The notes beneath the pieces were generated by a model. The model worked only from the letters and a program-made list of their open reading frames with translations, did no database searches and was not told where the DNA came from. From Pantoea sp. Ap-967 (lineage in GTDB: Bacteria; Pseudomonadota; Gammaproteobacteria; Pseudomonadales; Pseudomonadaceae), in contig NZ_VWXK01000024.1 of assembly GCF_011752565.1 (NCBI RefSeq), forward strand, positions 1 through 64,000: a stretch of DNA of 64,000 nt, written 5' to 3'. This document shows positions 54,114-62,552 of this stretch, piece by piece; within the stretch, counting starts at the first letter, position 1, and each line of letters opens with the position of its first letter. The position numbers were made by a program, and so were the translations under genes.

Positions 54114-54129
54114 GCTAGCTGGATGTTGA

Positions 54130-54160
54130 AAAAAGGCCGCCGTTGTGCGGCCTTTTTTTA
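54130..54160 (+). terminator. Rho-independent terminator after gdx
   Basis: GGCCGC-CGTTGT-GCGGCC with A-run before and seven T after. Confidence 0.92.
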
Positions 54161-54192
54161 TTGACATCGCGTATCCTGGAATTTGCCTAGGT

Positions 54193-54224
54193 GAGCAAAA
54201 TGCTCGAAATAGAGCATTTTGCCC
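54193..54224. promoter_or_regulatory. Paired GAGCA-WWW-TGCTC dyads before the threonine-synthase-like gene
   Basis: GAGCAAAATGCTC (54193-54205) is perfect and GAGCATTTTGCCC (54212-54224) has one mismatch. Centres are 19 bp apart and about 130-147 bp before the ATG at 54346. Confidence 0.72.
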
Positions 54225-54345
54225 ATGAAATAGTGCTGTTTAACCTATTCAACTGCTCTCGTGGTGTGCATAAAGTACTTCTAAAGCTGCTACAGATTCA
54301 CCCGTGTAGCATCTGATGATCGCTTAATTATTTTTTGGAGTAAAT

Positions 54346-55716
54346 ATGGACTACGTTAGCACTCGTGGTTCTGCACAACCTGCCAGTTTCCGTAATGTTG
54401 TCCTGTCAGGCATTGCATCTGATGGTGGGCTCTATGTACCTGAGAGCCTTCCCCGCTTTGATAGTGAGTCGATTGCCAGCTGGTCGTGGCTCCCTTTTGA
54501 TGAGCTTGCTTTTCGTGTGATATCACCCTTCGTAGGTGATGGAGTTGAAAGCTTCGTCTTGAGGAGAATGCTTAAGGACTGCTATCAGGGGTTCCACCAT
54601 CGTGCGGTAGCTCCTCTACAGCAAATTGGCCCAAATGAATGGGTTCTGCAGCTGCACCATGGGCCTACTCAAGCGTCCAAGGATTTTGCAGCTCAGCTTC
54701 AATCTCGACTTGTAGCTCATTTCCTTGCATCTCCCGGGCAAGCCATTGTAATCGGCGCCACCAATGGTGACACCGGGCTTGCAGCAATTGAGGCCTTCAA
54801 AGATGTAGACAATGTGAAGGTGGTGGCTCTCTATCCGCGAGACGGAGTGCCTGCTGATCGTCTGGCTGGTTTGTTGGCTTCCAGCTCAGATCACGTCCAG
54901 TTGATCGAGATTGATGGCAGCTTCGATGACTGCCAGACGCTCGTTTCCAAGGTGCTACGCGCCTGGCCGCTTGAAGGTGTTCTTCCTATCAGTTTCAACT
55001 CTACGAATTGGGTAGGTGTGCTGGCACAGATCGTCTTCTTTTTCCACAGTGCCCTCCAGCTTGGGGGCGGTGCGCGCCCGGTTGGTTTCAGTATTCCAGG
55101 TGCGAGCTTTGCGGAAATTTACGCATGCTTCATCGCTCAAAAAATGGGGCTGGCAATCAATCAGGTTATCGTGTCGACGAACACCAATGACTCCTTGCAT
55201 CGCTTCATCAACCAGAACAACTACTCAACCCGTGAGGTGAGTCATTCGCTGTCTCCCTCGATGGATTTCTCACTCTTTTCCAACCTCGAACGGTTCATCT
55301 GGGAGCTCTATGATCATGATGGCTGCACGGTGCAGCACCTCATGGCCATTTTCGAGGACTCAGGTAAGCTGAGCATCGGGAACAAGCAGTGGCTACAGGC
55401 TCGGATGCTGTTTGACTCCTACGCGGTTGCAGACGAGCAGGTAAGGGAGGAGCTGCTTACGCTGTTTAAGGAAGCAGGCACAGCGGTTGATCCGCAGACC
55501 GCGACTGGTGCCCTGGCGGCACGGCTTCACCGTCGCAGCATTGCAAGCCCCATGGTGACTTTGGCACAACTTGCGCCCAGCAAGTCTTCGCAGCTTTTGG
55601 CTGAGTTGAACATGTGGAGTGGGGAAGTACCCGAATCGCCGACCCTGTCCGTGGATCATGTCGTGCTCAGCAAAGGTGATGTTGAAGGTCTCTCCCGATT
55701 TCTTCGAGGCATATAG
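54346..55716 (+). CDS. Threonine-synthase-like PLP enzyme, divergent
   Basis: The product has 456 residues, close to ThrC (about 470). The early TRG and SDGGLYVPE, the PLP Lys112 in GPTQASKDFA and ATNGDTGLAAIEAF keep the fold. But canonical residues change: FKD becomes SKD, ATSGDTG becomes ATNGDTG, and the QRRQM stretch is lost. ThrC converts O-phosphohomoserine to threonine; no thrB lies beside it. With an AsnC gene 9 bases downstream it may act on another homoserine-type amino acid. Biochemical role is uncertain. Confidence 0.75.
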   Translation: MDYVSTRGSAQPASFRNVVLSGIASDGGLYVPESLPRFDSESIASWSWLPFDELAFRVISPFVGDGVESFVLRRMLKDCYQGFHHRAVAPLQQIGPNEWVLQLHHGPTQASKDFAAQLQSRLVAHFLASPGQAIVIGATNGDTGLAAIEAFKDVDNVKVVALYPRDGVPADRLAGLLASSSDHVQLIEIDGSFDDCQTLVSKVLRAWPLEGVLPISFNSTNWVGVLAQIVFFFHSALQLGGGARPVGFSIPGASFAEIYACFIAQKMGLAINQVIVSTNTNDSLHRFINQNNYSTREVSHSLSPSMDFSLFSNLERFIWELYDHDGCTVQHLMAIFEDSGKLSIGNKQWLQARMLFDSYAVADEQVREELLTLFKEAGTAVDPQTATGALAARLHRRSIASPMVTLAQLAPSKSSQLLAELNMWSGEVPESPTLSVDHVVLSKGDVEGLSRFLRGI

Positions 55717-55725
55717 GAAGAACGT

Positions 55726-56163
55726 ATGAAACGTCTGCTCGATCCTCAAGATGAGCGGATCCTGGCTGAGCTGACTGCTAACGCCAAGATTTCCCATGCT
55801 GAGCTGGGCTCCAAGGTTAACCTTTCGCGGAATGCAGTCCGTCAGCGCATTGAGCGCATGGAGCGGGATGGGGCAATTCAGGGCTATACGATTCGCGTAG
55901 GAGCGGGTCGTAAGCCGTCTGCACCGATCAGTGCAATCATTTTCGTGTATCGCCATGACCGAATGCGCGGTGAGGATGTAGTGAGGGGGGTAAAGGCTAT
56001 TCCAGAGGTGACCATGTGCGAGGTCATGAGTGGTGAGTTCGATCTAATGGTAAGGATCGAAGCCGCTCACCCAGAGCGCGTCCATATGGTGTGGAAGCTG
56101 ATTGCAGCCATGCCAGGTGTTGAGAACACGGTTACCACATTTGTCTTGAGCAAGCTCATCTAG
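55726..56163 (+). CDS. Lrp/AsnC-family regulator 2
   Basis: The product has 145 residues. The HTH VNLSRNAVRQRIERMERDG is nearly identical in its recognition helix to regulator 1 (45848), and the RAM domain (FVYRHDRMRGEDVVRG, CEVMSGEFDLMVRI) is equally close. It follows the threonine-synthase-like gene after 9 bases, so both are one transcript under the 54.2-kb dyads, which implies autoregulation. Confidence 0.9.
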   Translation: MKRLLDPQDERILAELTANAKISHAELGSKVNLSRNAVRQRIERMERDGAIQGYTIRVGAGRKPSAPISAIIFVYRHDRMRGEDVVRGVKAIPEVTMCEVMSGEFDLMVRIEAAHPERVHMVWKLIAAMPGVENTVTTFVLSKLI

Positions 56164-56180
56164 TCCCAGTATGGGATAAA

Positions 56181-56215
56181 AGGGCTATCAGGGTATGACC
56201 CTGGTAGCCCTTTTT
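56181..56215. terminator. Bidirectional terminator
   Basis: AGGGCTA-CAGGGT-ATG-ACCCTG-TAGCCCT stem (one mismatch) with AAAA before and TTTTT after, between convergent genes. Confidence 0.88.
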
Positions 56216-56217
56216 CA

Positions 56218-57648
56218 TTAGGAGACGGAGGTCTCGCTAGCCAGTTGCACGGCCTTGCCTTTTCGACGATAGGCCAGAGCCAGAATGGCAAACCAGATTG
56301 GCATGCAGAGCATTGCGTGCAGTGTGTCTGGCTCCAGGGCCAGCAGCACAATCACGAAGGCAAAGAAGGCCAAGACAAGCCAAGGCATCAGCAAGCCACC
56401 AGGCATTTTGAAGCGTGATGCGATGTGCAGTTGAGGATCAATCTTGCGGTAGCGGATATAGGCAACCACGATCATTGCCCAAGCGAAAATAAACAGGATT
56501 GCGGAGATGGTGGTAAGCACTGTGAACGCTTTCATCACCTCTGGGATGATGAACAAGATCACCAGGCCAGCGCCCATACACAGGCAGGAGAAGACCAGGC
56601 CTCGCATAGGGATGGACGAATTGGAGAGGACGCGGAAGAGCTTTGGCGCTTGGCCTTTCCCCGAGAGGCTGTACAACATCCTGCTTGTTGCGAATACACC
56701 GGAATTCGCAGCAGACATGGCCGAAGTCAGCACAACCAGGTTGATCATGCCAGCTGCAGCAGGGAGACCAGCGATCAGAAAGACCTGCACAAATGGGCTT
56801 TGATCAATGTTGATTTTCGCCCAGGAAGATACGGAGATGATGCAACCCAATGCCAGGACGTAAAAAATGATGACTCGTACCGGTACCGAGTTGATGGCCT
56901 TCGGCAGGGTCTTGTGTGGGTCGTGACTTTCAGCTGCGGTGGTGCCAATCAGCTCAACACCTGCAAAGGAAAAGATTGCGATTTGGAAACCAGCGAAGAA
57001 TCCGCTGATGCCATAGGGAAAGACTACCCCGTCCTCTGTGAGGTGGCTCAGGGAGGCGACTACGCCTTGCGGTGAGGTGACCGACAGGCTGATCATCACC
57101 ACCCCGGTCACGATCAGTGCAATGATCGCTACAACCTTGATCAAAGCGAACCAGAATTCGACCTCGCCGAACATCTTCACGGCAAACATGTTCAAAGCAA
57201 ACATGATGGCGAGTACGCTGAAAGCGGGGCCCCAGGTTGGGATGTCCGGGAACCAGAACTTCATGTAGCTGCTGATCACGGTGCAGTCGGCGATCGCTAC
57301 CACCACCCATGCTAGCCAGTACGACCAGCCTATGAAGTAACCTGCCCACTGCCCGATGTACTGTGTGCAAAAGTCGGTGAAGGTCTTGTGCTTCAGGTCT
57401 GACAGCAGGATTTCACCCATGGCCCTCATCACAAAGAACATGAAGAAGCCGATGATCGCGTAGGTGAAGATGATCGAGGTGCCAGATACGCTTATGGTCT
57501 TGCCTGAGCCCATGAACAAGCCCGTACCAATTGCTCCACCGATTGCGATCAGCTGGATATGTCGGTTTTTCAGGTTTCGCTTCAGGGACGAATCATCCGG
57601 TGCGTCGTCCACTGCTTCATGCGATATAGAATTATTGCTGTGCTTCAT
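56218..57648 (-). CDS. APC-family amino-acid permease (AAT type)
   Basis: The product has 476 residues and twelve helices, with RHIQLIAIGGAIGTGLFMGSG near the N-terminus, typical of the proton-driven AAT group (CycA, AnsP, LysP relatives). The dyads at 57.9 kb lie 270-290 bp upstream of its start, so it may be controlled with the threonine-synthase-like unit. Substrate unknown; a D-amino acid, serine or homoserine would fit the family. Confidence 0.9.
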   Translation of the reverse strand: MKHSNNSISHEAVDDAPDDSSLKRNLKNRHIQLIAIGGAIGTGLFMGSGKTISVSGTSIIFTYAIIGFFMFFVMRAMGEILLSDLKHKTFTDFCTQYIGQWAGYFIGWSYWLAWVVVAIADCTVISSYMKFWFPDIPTWGPAFSVLAIMFALNMFAVKMFGEVEFWFALIKVVAIIALIVTGVVMISLSVTSPQGVVASLSHLTEDGVVFPYGISGFFAGFQIAIFSFAGVELIGTTAAESHDPHKTLPKAINSVPVRVIIFYVLALGCIISVSSWAKINIDQSPFVQVFLIAGLPAAAGMINLVVLTSAMSAANSGVFATSRMLYSLSGKGQAPKLFRVLSNSSIPMRGLVFSCLCMGAGLVILFIIPEVMKAFTVLTTISAILFIFAWAMIVVAYIRYRKIDPQLHIASRFKMPGGLLMPWLVLAFFAFVIVLLALEPDTLHAMLCMPIWFAILALAYRRKGKAVQLASETSVS

Positions 57649-57910
57649 GCCTCATACCTTTATATTGTCTCTTTTAGAAGGGTGCTGATGCTGCTGAGAA
57701 TAAATATCTTCCTTGTATTCATAATTGATGGTCGCTAGGTAAGTGACAGGAAGCTAAAATCAATTTAGAGGGCAGACCATCGGGCTCTTATGTCGTCCTG
57801 GTGTGGTCGGCACTTGTTCGTCTAGAACTTCTTCATACACCTATTTATGCGGTGTGCCCATTCATAGGCGAGGGAGGGAGGATATGCCAATAGGTACGAA
57901 GTGCTAAATA

Positions 57911-58005
57911 GGCCAAAATGCTTTTTTTATCGAGCAAAACGACAGTTGCATGTGCATTTTTTCTATTTTTGATTACACAAAAAAAGCGCCGTAAGCAATA
58001 TGCTC
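57911..58005. promoter_or_regulatory. Three GAGCA-type dyads at about 20-bp multiples
   Basis: GGCCAAAATGCTT (57911-57923), GAGCAAAACGACA (57932-57944) and AAGCAATATGCTC (57993-58005, inside the terminator loop). Centres 57917, 57938 and 57999 are 21 and 61 bp apart, all on one face of the helix. Confidence 0.55.
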
Positions 58006-58017
58006 AGGGCGCTTTTT
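57981..58017. terminator. Bidirectional terminator
   Basis: AAAAAGCGCC / GGCGCTTTTT with a 17-nt loop ends the lactate-permease-family gene on the minus strand. Confidence 0.85.
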
Positions 58018-58033
58018 GATATTTATGAACTAA

Positions 58034-59500
58034 TCAGTATTTGTTGACAAAAACTGCAATGAGGAAGAAAAGCAGTAAAGCAGCTGCTGCATAAGGAAAA
58101 AGTGCTTTGTATACAATTCGCTCCTGGCCGCGACCCTCGGCAAGTCCCGCAGCAATAGACATCCGCACAGGGGAGAAGATACTCATGCACGTACCTGACG
58201 CATGCTGCAGGGCAGCAACCGCCGGGACGCTGAGCCCGGCCTGCAAGGCCAAAGCGTATTGTGAGGGCATAAACAAGCTATTGGGGGCATTGCCGCTATT
58301 GGCCAAGATGCCGAATGCAGCCGAGGTGAACGGGGTGATGAGAATGGCGAAGGACTCTAGGCTGCTGAACATGCCCTGAGCAAAGGCATGTGAAATGCCG
58401 GCAACCGAAAGGATCTCGGCCATCATGGCAAAGAGGAACACGGTCAATATGGCATGCCTCCCTGTCTTCACAGCGGATTTTGCCTCGCGTCCGATAAGGT
58501 GAAGCTGTCCCCTCGCCAATGCTGTGATAATTCCTCCAGCGATCAGCCAAGTGCCGGCGTGGTAGAAAGGGGGCCAGGAAGGTAGATCGCTGTAGGGAGA
58601 AACTCTACCCGCAGATGTCAGGATCTGCTTGACCTCAGGCAGGACGCGAGTAGCAACCAGGCCGCAGATGAGCAGGACATAGGGTGCAATTTTTTTCAAC
58701 GCCTGGCATGCCTGCTGAGCAGTAGGTCGTTTGTCACTCAGGAAGCGTAGGACAATCAAAGGGCCAAAGGCAGCCAAAAGACCAGTTTCCGGGCCCAGGA
58801 CTTTGGTTGCGAGCGCTAGGGATGCCATTCCAGCAGCGATCCATGCGGCTTCTTGAATATGTTCAGCCGTCGATGCTTTCAGTCCTGCTGCATCCGCTGT
58901 GCGCCAGAAAAGTGGGAGCCATAACAGCATGAGCAGCGAGACGGGCACAATTGAATAGAAGCTCAGATCAGCAGGTGACATGCGTGCATAGGCTGCCGCC
59001 AAGATCGTCCCGCTTCCCATGGCGCCCCACGGAATCAGTGTCTGGCTGAGCAGTGCAAAAATCATCAGGTGTGAAGGGGCGAGCTTCATGCTTCTGAGTA
59101 GCGCGATAGTTCCCAGCATGCCAACGCCAAAGCCAGTGGCTGACTCTGCAAAAGGGCCAATCAGGAAGCAGGCAAAGAAAGCGGTCTTTCGTTGCATCAG
59201 GTGCACGCCGGAAAATTCGCTTGTGGCAACGACCTGAGGTGCACCAGGTTCATTGTGCATAGCTACTTGCCAGAAGAGCAGGCCGCCAACGATGTAGGGA
59301 GCGATGGTGGCCCCTATCCAAAGTCCCCGAGACAGAGCTGTGCTGAGCTGTGATAAGCCAAAGATCTCTGGGCCAGATACTGCCGCAATGGGAGCGGCTA
59401 CCAGCAGTCCAAGGAGGGCAGAACTGGAGGCGTTGAAGCGTCCGCTTCCAATAGCAATTGCCACGACGAAGGTCGGTAGTAACCACAACAGGTAGATCAT
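58034..59500 (-). CDS. L-lactate permease family carrier
   Basis: The product has 488 residues and about 13 hydrophobic helices. It resembles LctP/LldP-type carriers (MIYLLWLLPTFVVAIAIG start, IAPYIVGGLLFWQV, HASGTCMSIFSPVRMSIAAG near the end). I chose ATG 59500, which follows GGAAG; ATG 59512 and an upstream GTG-like start lack one. It may import a hydroxy acid; substrate not fixed. Confidence 0.82.
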   Translation of the reverse strand: MIYLLWLLPTFVVAIAIGSGRFNASSSALLGLLVAAPIAAVSGPEIFGLSQLSTALSRGLWIGATIAPYIVGGLLFWQVAMHNEPGAPQVVATSEFSGVHLMQRKTAFFACFLIGPFAESATGFGVGMLGTIALLRSMKLAPSHLMIFALLSQTLIPWGAMGSGTILAAAYARMSPADLSFYSIVPVSLLMLLWLPLFWRTADAAGLKASTAEHIQEAAWIAAGMASLALATKVLGPETGLLAAFGPLIVLRFLSDKRPTAQQACQALKKIAPYVLLICGLVATRVLPEVKQILTSAGRVSPYSDLPSWPPFYHAGTWLIAGGIITALARGQLHLIGREAKSAVKTGRHAILTVFLFAMMAEILSVAGISHAFAQGMFSSLESFAILITPFTSAAFGILANSGNAPNSLFMPSQYALALQAGLSVPAVAALQHASGTCMSIFSPVRMSIAAGLAEGRGQERIVYKALFPYAAAALLLFFLIAVFVNKY

Positions 59501-59624
59501 GGGTGCTTCCATCAAACTGACGATGAACTGCTCAACTGCTCGGGCCACAGCGGGTGGAGAACGCTTTTGTGGTTAGGGGCAAAAGCAGGGGTCAGCAGTC
59601 TACACATAAAATAATTGATTGTCA

Positions 59625-59648
59625 TAGGTCAATGTTTGCATTGGCCTA
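59625..59648. promoter_or_regulatory. 10-bp-arm dyad between the carrier and GST genes
   Basis: TAGGTCAATG / CATTGGCCTA with a 4-base spacer, one mismatch. It lies between the divergent carrier (start 59500) and GST (start 59762) genes and could be a shared operator. Confidence 0.5.
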
Positions 59649-59761
59649 GATGTTGGTGCACTCTATGCGTCTGATGCCTAACACAGACCAGTTCCGCTCG
59701 CGGGAATGTTGTCGTTGCAGGCTCCAGCACCTCCGAATTTGCATCAACAAGGCCAATTAAC

Positions 59762-60391
59762 ATGTCAGAGTTCAGATTGCACTGCTTTGCCCTGTCAGGT
59801 AACGCGTACAAGGTTGCTTTGTTTCTCGCTCTCGCGAAGCGAGACTGGCAGCCCATTTTCGTTGACTACCTGAACGGAGAGACAAAGACCAAGGAATGGC
59901 GGGCAGCAGTCAACGAACAGGGTGAGGTTCCTGTGCTGGAGCATCGTGATAAAAAGCTCAGTCAGTCTGCGCTTATCCTGGATTACCTAGCTTCAGCGAC
60001 TGGTCAATTTGGCCCTGATAGTGAAGAGGAAAAGCAAGAGATCTGGCGATGGATGCTTTTCGATAACCACAAATTTACAAGCTACTACGCCACCTTGCGG
60101 TTCATATTCGGGCTGCAAAAGGCAGGCGAAACGCCAGAGGTACAGTTCCTGCGCGACAGAGCGCGTGCCGCGTATCAGATTGTGGACGATCACCTTCGCG
60201 ATAAATCTTTCCTTGTCGGCGAGCGACTAACCATTGCCGATTTATCGTTAGCTGGCTATGTCTTCATGCCTGAGGCTACCGGGATAAGTGATTCAGAGTT
60301 TCCGAATATCCAGGCCTGGAAGGCGCGTATCATGGCGATGCCTGGTTGGAAGCATCCGTATGATCTTATGCCAGGCCCTACCAGCGTATAA
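59762..60391 (+). CDS. Glutathione S-transferase family protein
   Basis: The product has 209 residues. The thioredoxin-like N-terminal domain has LSGNAYKVALFLAL and GEVPVLEH with the SQSALILDYLA glutathione-contact helix; the helical C-terminal domain has LTIADLSLAGYV. It would conjugate or reduce an electrophile with glutathione. A DMT exporter follows after 38 bases, suggesting conjugate or substrate export. Confidence 0.88.
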   Translation: MSEFRLHCFALSGNAYKVALFLALAKRDWQPIFVDYLNGETKTKEWRAAVNEQGEVPVLEHRDKKLSQSALILDYLASATGQFGPDSEEEKQEIWRWMLFDNHKFTSYYATLRFIFGLQKAGETPEVQFLRDRARAAYQIVDDHLRDKSFLVGERLTIADLSLAGYVFMPEATGISDSEFPNIQAWKARIMAMPGWKHPYDLMPGPTSV

Positions 60392-60429
60392 GCTGGAAGC
60401 TGGTATTGTCTTGGCGCATGGAGTTCGAT

Positions 60430-61347
60430 GTGAACCGCTCTAAGTTTTGGTCGTTCGCTCTGGTGGTTGTCACCGCAATTTGGGGCTGGAGCTTCGTCGC
60501 AAAGCACGATCTCCAAGGCACGGCAGCATCGTGCCTCAACAGCTGGTTGTTCCTGCTGGGTGGGGTGAGTCTGCTGCCGTTTGCGTTTAAGTCGCTGCTG
60601 AGGATAGGGCGAAAGGACTGGCTGCTCGGAATAGTGGCGGGTTTTGTGCTGTTCGTTGCGTTTGCATTTCAAACGACAGGCATCCAGCTCACTTCGCCGT
60701 CAAATGCGGGATTCATAACCGGGCTTGCTGTAGTTTTCACTCCCATGATTCTGTATTTCGTAAGTGGTGAAAAGACTAGCGCCCTCCAGCTGGTGGGAGC
60801 AGTCATTGCCTTAGCAGGATTGGCGCTCTTGAGCGCCAGAGGATTCGAGTTCCACGTGGGTGATCTGCTGATCCTTGTGTGTGCTGTCTTCTTCGCCTCA
60901 CACATCGTAGTTCTCTCTAAGGGGCGCTTTTCAGGCTCACCACTGGCCTTTGCGGTTATCCAGTTGTTCACGGTAGGTGTGCTTTCCTTAGCCTGGAGCG
61001 TTGGGGAGGGTGAATTCACTGTACCCGCCGACGTGGACAGTCAGATGGTTGTGGTGCTTCTTGCGTTACTGAGCACGGCCTTCGCGTACGCAGTGCAAAC
61101 CAAAGCGCAGACAGTGATTTCAGCCCAGAAGGTAGCGTTGATACTTTTAGCTGAACCGGTTTTCGGTGGTGTGTTTGGCTATTTCCTGGCAGGGGACAGG
61201 TTAAGCAGCATTAATCTGCTTGGTGCGGGTCTTATCATCTTTGGGATGTTGATCAGTGAGCTGAGCTCGGTCAATCAACTCAAATTCCTGAGATTTAAGG
61301 GAATAAGTGGGAAGCGCCACGTAGAAAACGAGCAAAATGCCAGTTGA
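60430..61347 (+). CDS. DMT-superfamily (EamA) transporter
   Basis: The product has 305 residues, with ten helices in two EamA repeats. GTG 60430 follows GGAG by 6 bases; ATG 60418 in the same frame is an alternative. EamA proteins usually export amino acids or metabolites. The last codons contain a GAGCAAAATGCC half of the regulatory dyad. Confidence 0.87.
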   Translation: MNRSKFWSFALVVVTAIWGWSFVAKHDLQGTAASCLNSWLFLLGGVSLLPFAFKSLLRIGRKDWLLGIVAGFVLFVAFAFQTTGIQLTSPSNAGFITGLAVVFTPMILYFVSGEKTSALQLVGAVIALAGLALLSARGFEFHVGDLLILVCAVFFASHIVVLSKGRFSGSPLAFAVIQLFTVGVLSLAWSVGEGEFTVPADVDSQMVVVLLALLSTAFAYAVQTKAQTVISAQKVALILLAEPVFGGVFGYFLAGDRLSSINLLGAGLIIFGMLISELSSVNQLKFLRFKGISGKRHVENEQNAS

Positions 61348-61405
61348 CGCTTGCGTTCGTGACCAGTGATTATCGATCAACACTTACGCAACGAGCATTT
61401 TCAAT
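61330..61405. promoter_or_regulatory. GAGCA-type dyads upstream of the DapA-family gene
   Basis: GAGCAAAATGCCA (61330-61342) and GAGCATTTTCAAT (61393-61405); centres are 63 bp apart, three times 21. They lie 220-300 bp before the ATG at 61626. Confidence 0.5.
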
Positions 61406-61625
61406 GCCTCTATTCGATCACGCAGTATCTGCTTTTAGCCTTCGGGCTTCAGCACGGTTGCGTGTTGTCGTTGCTAAGAAATCCAAGAAACAGCCGCTCA
61501 TCTGACTGAGGCGCGCTGTCTCGTCAGGTGGGCTGACGAGACAGATGGCGCTAGGTATTCCTACCAGACCTCTTTCGACTCTTGCCCTTCTGACGCTCAT
61601 TTTCAGTCAGTAATGGGAGTTTTTT

Positions 61626-62492
61626 ATGTCGAGTTTTAGTGGGATCTGGATTGCCTTGGTTACACCATTCCGGTCAGATGAGATCGATTTTGATGCTTTA
61701 GAGCGCTTGGTAAAAAAGCTTATCGCGGATGGCGTTGCCGGATTTGTGGTCTGCGGCACCACGGGAGAGGCAGCGGCACTATCAAAAACTGAGCAGCTAT
61801 CAGTGCTCGATGCTGTCCTCACTTGGGTTCAGCCCTCTCAGGTCGTGATGGGGCTCTCGGGCAACAACATGCGAGAGATATTGTCATTCCAGATGGAAAT
61901 TCAGAAGCGCGAAATCGCAGGCTTGCTGGTGCCGGCACCGTGCTATATCAGGCCTTCACAAGCAGGCATTGAGTCCTTTTTCACCGCGATCGCTGATGCA
62001 GCGTCCGTCCCTGTTATTGTTTACGACATCCCTTACAGGACTGGCGCTCGGATCGATCGGGAAACGCTTAGAAGGATCGTCCAGCATCCACGCATTGGGG
62101 CAGTTAAGGATTGCGGCGGCGACAGTGAAACCACCATGGCACTAATCCAGGATGGCCATGCTCAAGTATTGGCTGGCGAAGACTCGCAGCTGTTCAACAG
62201 CCTATGTCTGGGCGGGGCAGGCGCTATCTCTGCGTCGGCGCATGTCCGGGCTGACCTCTACGTGAAAATGCAGCGACAATTGGATGAGGGCGATGTGTCT
62301 GGAGGTCGAGAGACTTTCTATCGCCTTCTTCCCTGGATGCAGATGGCTTTCGCTGAGCCAAATCCAGCGGTTGTGAAGGCGGCCCTGGAGGTTGAAGGGA
62401 TTCTGGATGGGGGGGTACGAGAGCCGATGCAGCCTTGCACTTCTGCTACGCGGCAGAGACTCATTCGGGTGCTGAGTGTCCTCGATATTTAG
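61626..62492 (+). CDS. Dihydrodipicolinate synthase (DapA) family lyase
   Basis: The product has 288 residues. The Schiff-base Lys161 is in GAVKDCGGD, Tyr133 in VYDIPYRTG and the TTGE loop at 45-48. The full catalytic set is present, so an aldolase-type condensation of pyruvate with an aldehyde is expected. DapA itself uses aspartate semialdehyde, the same intermediate made by the Hom-like gene 15 kb away. GGGAG precedes the ATG. It may be a second DapA or a family member with another substrate. Confidence 0.85.
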   Translation: MSSFSGIWIALVTPFRSDEIDFDALERLVKKLIADGVAGFVVCGTTGEAAALSKTEQLSVLDAVLTWVQPSQVVMGLSGNNMREILSFQMEIQKREIAGLLVPAPCYIRPSQAGIESFFTAIADAASVPVIVYDIPYRTGARIDRETLRRIVQHPRIGAVKDCGGDSETTMALIQDGHAQVLAGEDSQLFNSLCLGGAGAISASAHVRADLYVKMQRQLDEGDVSGGRETFYRLLPWMQMAFAEPNPAVVKAALEVEGILDGGVREPMQPCTSATRQRLIRVLSVLDI

Positions 62493-62552
62493 GATTTGGT
62501 TCAGGTGGTCATCACATATAGAGGAGGCCACCTTGCTGACACCTTGTTGGCT

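Larger units (their letters stand above)
57649..58033. other. 385-bp gap upstream of the APC permease
   Basis: It carries three in-phase GAGCA-type sites (57911-58005) and a bidirectional terminator. No gene supported. Confidence 0.6.
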
